Of a stretch of 8,449 bases of DNA, positions 5,024 to 8,449 are shown piece by piece. The stretch covers positions 1 to 8,449 of the forward strand of contig NZ_JARVGN010000049.1 in NCBI RefSeq assembly GCF_029762515.1, read 5' to 3'. Made by a program: the position numbers and the translations under genes. Origin of the DNA: Methanocalculus sp. (GTDB lineage: Archaea > Halobacteriota > Methanomicrobia > Methanomicrobiales > Methanocorpusculaceae). A model generated the notes under the pieces. It was not told the origin of the DNA, ran no database searches, and saw nothing but the letters and a program-made list of their open reading frames with translations. Within the stretch, counting starts at the first letter, position 1. The number at the start of each line of letters is the position of its first letter.

Positions 5024-5878
5024 CTATATCTTAAAAGATATCAACTTCGCTTTTTTTAGTTTTGCAGGATTATCAGGTGTTTTGATCTCGATATCCTTAA
5101 ATTTCAGATCGGGTGTTGCCTTTACCATTTTTTCAAATAACTTTCGATCACTTAAGCTGAATGATTTATATTTTTCATTATTTATCAAAGCCATATAGTT
5201 AAAATCTTTGGAATCATCTGAACGATAGAAGTCCTTGAAAACTTTCATTGGGTTTTCAATGCCCCACATTCCTCGAATTCGCAGATGTGTAATTCCTAAG
5301 GGATCTACTTTATTAACTCTGCCCAATTCTTTTGTCTCAGAAAATTCTACGCTAGTTGTTGTTGAAATGCCAGCAGAAACTGTTTTTTTAATTCTCTCAT
5401 ATATTTCAGCACTTGCAGCATAGTCAATTCCATAAAACATGCATAAGCTGGATAATTTATTGCCTTTGACTACACCAACTGCATAAATAATATCCTTTTC
5501 ATCCCAAACTTCACATTCCCGGCAAGCGCTCGTTATCATAGAACTGCTGGAAAAAAGCTTTGCCTTTGGATAGGATGAGTTTAAGGCTAGCCCAGAATTT
5601 ATATTTTCAATCTTTTTCACCTCAACGGCATCGCCTCCTTTAAGGATAAAGTCTGGAGGGTGATTCTGGGTGCCCAGATAGCTAAAAAAATTACTAAAAG
5701 CTAAATCACGTTTAATTTTATCCGTTTCTTTGATTGTTCCTGAAAACATATCCTTAACATATTCTTCGAGGGCCTCTCCCATGTTATTTGCTCTATTATG
5801 GCTGGTATAATACTCATTAATCTCTGTAATGGGTGTTTTTACAATATTCATGATCGCTATAAGGATATTGGTTTTCAC
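5024..5878 (-). CDS. Type II restriction endonuclease, NgoPII family, predicted GGCC-specific
   Basis: A 284-residue protein resembling NgoPII, which cleaves GGCC. The N-terminus (NILIAIMNIVKTPI, then NRANNMGEALEEYVKDMF at 28-45) follows the pattern I recall for the family. The PD-(D/E)XK catalytic site is visible as PD at 75-76, then nine residues, then EVK at 86-88 (DFILKGGDAVEVKK), predicting Mg2+-dependent cleavage by Asp76, Glu86 and Lys88. I accept the GTG start at 5878 because GGGAGAG precedes it by about seven bases and the extra residues fit the family pattern; ATG at 5851 is the alternative. It precedes the methyltransferase and would be co-transcribed with it, so the nuclease is encoded first. 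No controller (C) protein gene is seen. The cognate methyltransferase next door supports the specificity call. Confidence 0.87.
   Translation of the reverse strand: MKTNILIAIMNIVKTPITEINEYYTSHNRANNMGEALEEYVKDMFSGTIKETDKIKRDLAFSNFFSYLGTQNHPPDFILKGGDAVEVKKIENINSGLALNSSYPKAKLFSSSSMITSACRECEVWDEKDIIYAVGVVKGNKLSSLCMFYGIDYAASAEIYERIKKTVSAGISTTTSVEFSETKELGRVNKVDPLGITHLRIRGMWGIENPMKVFKDFYRSDDSKDFNYMALINNEKYKSFSLSDRKLFEKMVKATPDLKFKDIEIKTPDNPAKLKKAKLISFKI
5026..5041. promoter_or_regulatory. 16-bp inverted repeat at the endonuclease/methyltransferase junction
   Basis: ATATCTT-AA-AAGATAT is a perfect 7-bp-arm inverted repeat covering the last codons of the endonuclease gene. It ends two bases before the methyltransferase ATG (5023). 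As DNA it could be an operator; as RNA, a weak hairpin affecting translation of the second gene. Its position at the one point where R and M expression could be separated makes chance less attractive, but it is short and A/T-rich. Confidence 0.4.
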
Positions 5879-5993
5879 AATTAACTCTCCCGCATCTATA
5901 TTATCACAGGTGTTGAAGATCCATATATTTATTCATGGAAATAGTGCACAGAAGACCAAAAACCTTATTATTTTTTTCGCGATATTCAAGCCA
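5879..5993. promoter_or_regulatory. Divergent promoter region between endonuclease and vsr
   Basis: This 115-base spacer separates the two outward-reading transcripts. CCATATATTTA at 5921-5931 is TATA-like on both strands. On the minus strand it would place transcription start near 5900, keeping the GGGAGAG ribosome-binding site of the endonuclease. On the plus strand, TTATTATTTTTTT at about 5966-5978 is about 25 bases before ATG 5994, predicting a leaderless vsr message, consistent with the absence of a ribosome-binding site there. Confidence 0.45.
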
Positions 5994-6431
5994 ATGACTG
6001 ATATCTTCTCGAAAGAGCAAAGAAGTAAAATAATGCGTAATATCAAATCGCAGGATACTAAGCCGGAGCTGGCAGTCAGAAAGTTTCTTTTCTCTCATGG
6101 ATTTAGATACAGGCTTCACCGCAAGGATCTTCCCGGAAAGCCTGATATTGTCCTTCCAAAATATAAGACTGTAATTTTCGTTAATGGATGTTTCTGGCAT
6201 GGGCATGGATGTAAAATTGGAAGCGGAAAACGGAAGCCACAAACTAACATTGGCTATTGGCTCCCGAAGATAGAGAAGAATATTGCAAGAGATAAGGAAA
6301 ACTATGCCAAGCTCACATGCGATGGTTGGGATGTCATAGTAGTCTGGGAATGCCAGACAAAAAAGAATGAAAATTTAAAACATATTTTTCATGAGCTAAT
6401 TGAGCAAAAAAATGCTAATTTTTCTGATTGA
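5994..6431 (+). CDS. vsr: Very short patch repair endonuclease (Vsr)
   Basis: A 145-residue Vsr protein, which nicks beside the T of T:G mismatches produced when 5-methylcytosine deaminates, starting short-patch repair. Family features in order: FSKEQRSKIMRNIKSQDTKPE at 5-25, FRYRLHRKDLPGKPDIVLP at 37-55 with catalytic Asp51, IFVNGCFWHGHGC at 61-73 with His69, metal-binding-type Cys66, His71 and Cys73, then IEKNIARDKENYAKL and GWDVIVVWEC with Cys120 near the C-terminus. The frame is open back to 5829, but the extra 55 residues are hydrophobic, unlike Vsr, and overlap the divergent endonuclease start, so ATG 5994 is preferred. Encoded divergently from the R-M pair, it presumably protects modified sites from C-to-T loss. 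Specificity for the deaminated GGCC site is inferred from context. Confidence 0.93.
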   Translation: MTDIFSKEQRSKIMRNIKSQDTKPELAVRKFLFSHGFRYRLHRKDLPGKPDIVLPKYKTVIFVNGCFWHGHGCKIGSGKRKPQTNIGYWLPKIEKNIARDKENYAKLTCDGWDVIVVWECQTKKNENLKHIFHELIEQKNANFSD

Positions 6432-6487
6432 GTAGAGAATAATGATCGCATTCACATAAATAAAACAACAAAGAGACGTCAGTTACT
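6432..6487. terminator. Short convergent spacer between vsr and the nuclease gene
   Basis: Only 56 bases separate two converging genes. On the minus strand it reads GTTGTTTTATTTATG, a T-rich stretch suited to ending the nuclease operon. On the plus strand the only T-rich run is the end of vsr itself (TTTTTCTGATTGA). No hairpin is evident. Confidence 0.35.
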
Positions 6488-7642
6488 TTAGGATAATATT
6501 TCTTGCACAAAATTTGGATCAATTGCGAATATTGTCGTGGATCGATTTTCTTTATAGCTATGCATATTTAGATCACCATCAAGCGACATTGCCGCTATAT
6601 CGTTATCATCTTCTCTTAGTACTACATGCCAATCTGGATTCAAGCCACGGATGGAACTCACCACATTAGTATTTCTATCCTTTATCCTTACATGAAACAA
6701 TCCATTTCCAAGGGTTACTTTTTCAACAATGCTCCCAATTACATCGTTGGGCCAACGTGGATCAGGAACTTGCTGACGGCTAATCCAATAATTTGGACAA
6801 ATAGGCCTATATTGGCAATAAGAACAGTTATCTGGATCCGGAGATGAAAAAATTAGATACATATCTTTTAAATCATTCTCTTTGTTTTGTATTTTAGAAT
6901 TTATATAATTAAATAGAGTCCTTGCCTCTTCCATTAGTGCATTGCATTCAGAAGCGGTGAAAGAAATATCGTGCTTTTTGCCATCTAGGTCAATAATTAA
7001 CAATTGATCTGGCCAATATCCATACTCATCGAAGAAGAGCCTAGCATAGAGTTTCAATTGTGTTTTATATTCCTCATTAATTTGTCCGCTTCCATCTTCT
7101 TTTAACAGTTTTCCTGTCTTGAAATCAACGATAGCTACTTTATCATCCAAATGCATTATCGCATCAATATATCCGCCAACAATTTTATCGCTAGACTCTA
7201 GCCATTTTTCTGAGCCAAAAGGGGAGGTATTATACGGCTCATTCATAATGCTTTTTTCATTATTAGGTAAAATTACTTGGCTTATTGTGCGCCAGCACTT
7301 TTTAACTTTAATATCAAAGTGATATGCTTTTTCACTTAAGGGGAAATGGCGCTTATTTATCCAATGAGAATAAAGGGATTCATCTTGCCGTTGTATTTTC
7401 AAATCCAGATGGTTGTTAAAGTCTTCAAGGGTTTTAATTTGCCCATTATTTGCATCATCAAGCAATTGATGCAAAATAGTCCCTAAAATTGCTTGAGGAT
7501 TGAGGGGTAGGAAAGCATCTTGCTGATTAGATGCTAATATAGAACGTAGATTGCATTTTTTTAAAAAAGTGAAGTGGCTTGGGCTTATCCTTATAAGAGG
7601 TCTCAATTGAATTAATCCGGATAATCTCCACCTTTCATCCAT
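6488..7642 (-). CDS. RecB/Cas4-like PD-(D/E)XK nuclease with predicted Fe-S cluster and extra C-terminal domain
   Basis: A 384-residue protein of the AddB/Cas4-type nuclease superfamily (PF12705-like). Numbered from ATG 7642: ISPSHFTFLKKC with Cys30; GTILHQLL with His58; GGYIDA with Asp160; VDFKTGK with Asp173 and Lys175; the QLKLYA helix at 195-200; and a C-terminal cluster CSYCQYRPIC giving Cys273, Cys276 and Cys282. One early plus three late cysteines is the usual 4Fe-4S arrangement, and His-Asp-Asp-x-Lys forms the catalytic core, predicting a metal-dependent DNA exonuclease or endonuclease. Residues about 297-384 (NDVIGSIVEKVTLGNGLFHV onward) form an additional beta-rich segment that may be an OB-like nucleic-acid-binding domain. 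GGAGATGATT, six bases before ATG 7642, decides this start over GTG 7660. It begins four bases after the upstream gene's stop, so the two are translationally coupled. Confidence 0.82.
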   Translation of the reverse strand: MDERWRLSGLIQLRPLIRISPSHFTFLKKCNLRSILASNQQDAFLPLNPQAILGTILHQLLDDANNGQIKTLEDFNNHLDLKIQRQDESLYSHWINKRHFPLSEKAYHFDIKVKKCWRTISQVILPNNEKSIMNEPYNTSPFGSEKWLESSDKIVGGYIDAIMHLDDKVAIVDFKTGKLLKEDGSGQINEEYKTQLKLYARLFFDEYGYWPDQLLIIDLDGKKHDISFTASECNALMEEARTLFNYINSKIQNKENDLKDMYLIFSSPDPDNCSYCQYRPICPNYWISRQQVPDPRWPNDVIGSIVEKVTLGNGLFHVRIKDRNTNVVSSIRGLNPDWHVVLREDDNDIAAMSLDGDLNMHSYKENRSTTIFAIDPNFVQEILS

Positions 7643-7646
7643 AAAA

Positions 7647-8449
7647 TTAATCATCTCCACTTATAAGCCATTTATAGCAAGTGCTTGGCCTTCTCAATAA
7701 ATTGAAGGTATCAATATAAGTTATCTTTGAGGATTCGCATTCGGCGCTTGCCTCAGCTAATATGCTCCGAGGATTATATGTATCCCAGAGCGGATGGCAG
7801 ATAATTCCAATATTATCGTCTTTACGCACTATAGGAAGATGCCCATTTTCAGAAAATATGCAATTATATGCATCTCCAAAATCTTTTGCAAGCTGCCTGG
7901 CGAAATTAAGCCAGTTATCAAGCTCTGGATATCTAGATTCATTTCCAAGCATTTCTATCGAATCGATTCCGCAGTTATGAGAGGGATCATATAGAATTCT
8001 TAGATAGGATATGCCCAGCCTCCAATCTAAAAGGCTATTATACTGCATTTTATTATACGACATGAGGCACTTATAACAAGCGGATTTACACTCAGTCCTA
8101 TGGTTTTCTGATAATAAGGACCAAGAAAAGGAATCAATATCAATCGGATTAACAATCGATTGTAGAATATCATTCCAATTATTTGAGATCCAGTTTACAA
8201 ATCCAGCTCCATTTTGTAAGCGGTCAGCAAATGCAATTTCACCTATTAATGAGTCGCCGACCCGGCTTATACTATATTTTGTAACCTCAATTTCTTCAGG
8301 ATCAATATCCAGATTGCTCGCAACCTGGCTTTGAATTATAAATGCAGCAGAGTATAAAGCGGCCTTAATAGTTGATTTTTTTGACAATGGATTGAGTGTT
8401 ATTCCTTTTGGGATTAGATTAGGCTTAATTTTTAAGATATCGGTTGATT
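7647..8449 (-). CDS. DUF1998-type protein, probably the C-terminus of a DEAD/DEAH-box helicase (5' partial)
   Basis: The frame is open through the right edge (visible from the codon TCA at 8447-8445) and ends at TAA 7649-7647, giving about 266 C-terminal residues. No start codon needs to lie in the window; the TTG at 8387 is internal. The pattern STDILKIKP, a hydrophobic helix ALYSAAFIIQSQVASNLDID, EEIEV, then DRLQNGAGFVNWI and CKSACYKCLMSYNKMQYNSLLDWRLG is that of the DUF1998 (MrfA-like zinc-binding) domain. Its cysteines are spaced C-x3-C-x2-C, with a further Cys 32 residues later in NCG. This domain is usually the tail of large superfamily-2 helicases (including DISARM DrmA/DrmB-related and MrfA-like proteins). 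No helicase motifs are inside the window, so the helicase call is by family habit. Its 3' end carries the ribosome-binding site of the coupled nuclease gene. Confidence 0.75.
   Translation of the reverse strand, partial: STDILKIKPNLIPKGITLNPLSKKSTIKAALYSAAFIIQSQVASNLDIDPEEIEVTKYSISRVGDSLIGEIAFADRLQNGAGFVNWISNNWNDILQSIVNPIDIDSFSWSLLSENHRTECKSACYKCLMSYNKMQYNSLLDWRLGISYLRILYDPSHNCGIDSIEMLGNESRYPELDNWLNFARQLAKDFGDAYNCIFSENGHLPIVRKDDNIGIICHPLWDTYNPRSILAEASAECESSKITYIDTFNLLRRPSTCYKWLISGDD

Noticed and set aside
5829..5993. 55-residue N-terminal extension of Vsr
   Set aside because: It overlaps the divergent endonuclease start, is hydrophobic and unlike Vsr, and the internal ATG at 5994 begins exactly with the family's typical N-terminus.
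6488..7642. Cas4 of a CRISPR adaptation module
   Set aside because: At 384 residues it is about twice the usual Cas4 length, has an extra C-terminal domain and is coupled to a DUF1998 gene rather than to cas1/cas2.
7647..8387. A complete 246-residue gene starting at TTG 8387
   Set aside because: The frame is open past the right edge and the residues before the TTG (STDILKIKP) already match the DUF1998 pattern, so the TTG is internal.

Overview
The window reads as archaeal, most likely a methanogen of the Methanomicrobia. It encodes an Orc1/Cdc6 initiator. Several genes have a TATA-like box about 25 bases before the start with little or no leader, and the ribosome-binding sites that exist resemble GGAGGTGATC. 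The genus cannot be fixed from the sequence alone.

Two compositional blocks meet near position 3290. The left block (1-3290) is GC-rich. It holds the tail of an unrecognised gene, a ribbon-helix-helix antitoxin-like protein with no visible toxin partner, about 900 bases without a convincing gene, and a 595-residue Orc1/Cdc6 protein. The gene-poor stretch contains a run of four hairpins (1057-1175) and a degenerate tandem repeat (1271-1375) just upstream of cdc6, a layout that would suit a replication origin. The Cdc6 protein keeps its AAA+ core but carries two low-complexity insertions built from in-frame tandem DNA repeats.

The right block (about 3300-8449) is clearly AT-rich and looks like acquired accessory DNA. 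It has two very small genes (3453-3587 + and 3754-3912 -), then a complete restriction-modification cluster. That cluster is an NgoPII-like endonuclease followed directly by an M.HaeIII-like cytosine-5 methyltransferase on the minus strand, with a divergent Vsr mismatch endonuclease on the plus strand. Both R and M resemble enzymes specific for GGCC. The methyltransferase would protect GGCC, the endonuclease would cut unmodified GGCC, and Vsr would repair T:G mismatches left by 5-methylcytosine deamination.

The window ends in a minus-strand operon. It holds the C-terminal part of a DUF1998-type protein (probably a large helicase) that runs off the right edge, and a translationally coupled RecB/Cas4-like nuclease with four iron-sulfur-type cysteines and an unexplained C-terminal domain. 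Sitting beside a restriction system, this pair is a plausible second defence module. It is the best candidate here for something poorly described, although only part of it is visible.
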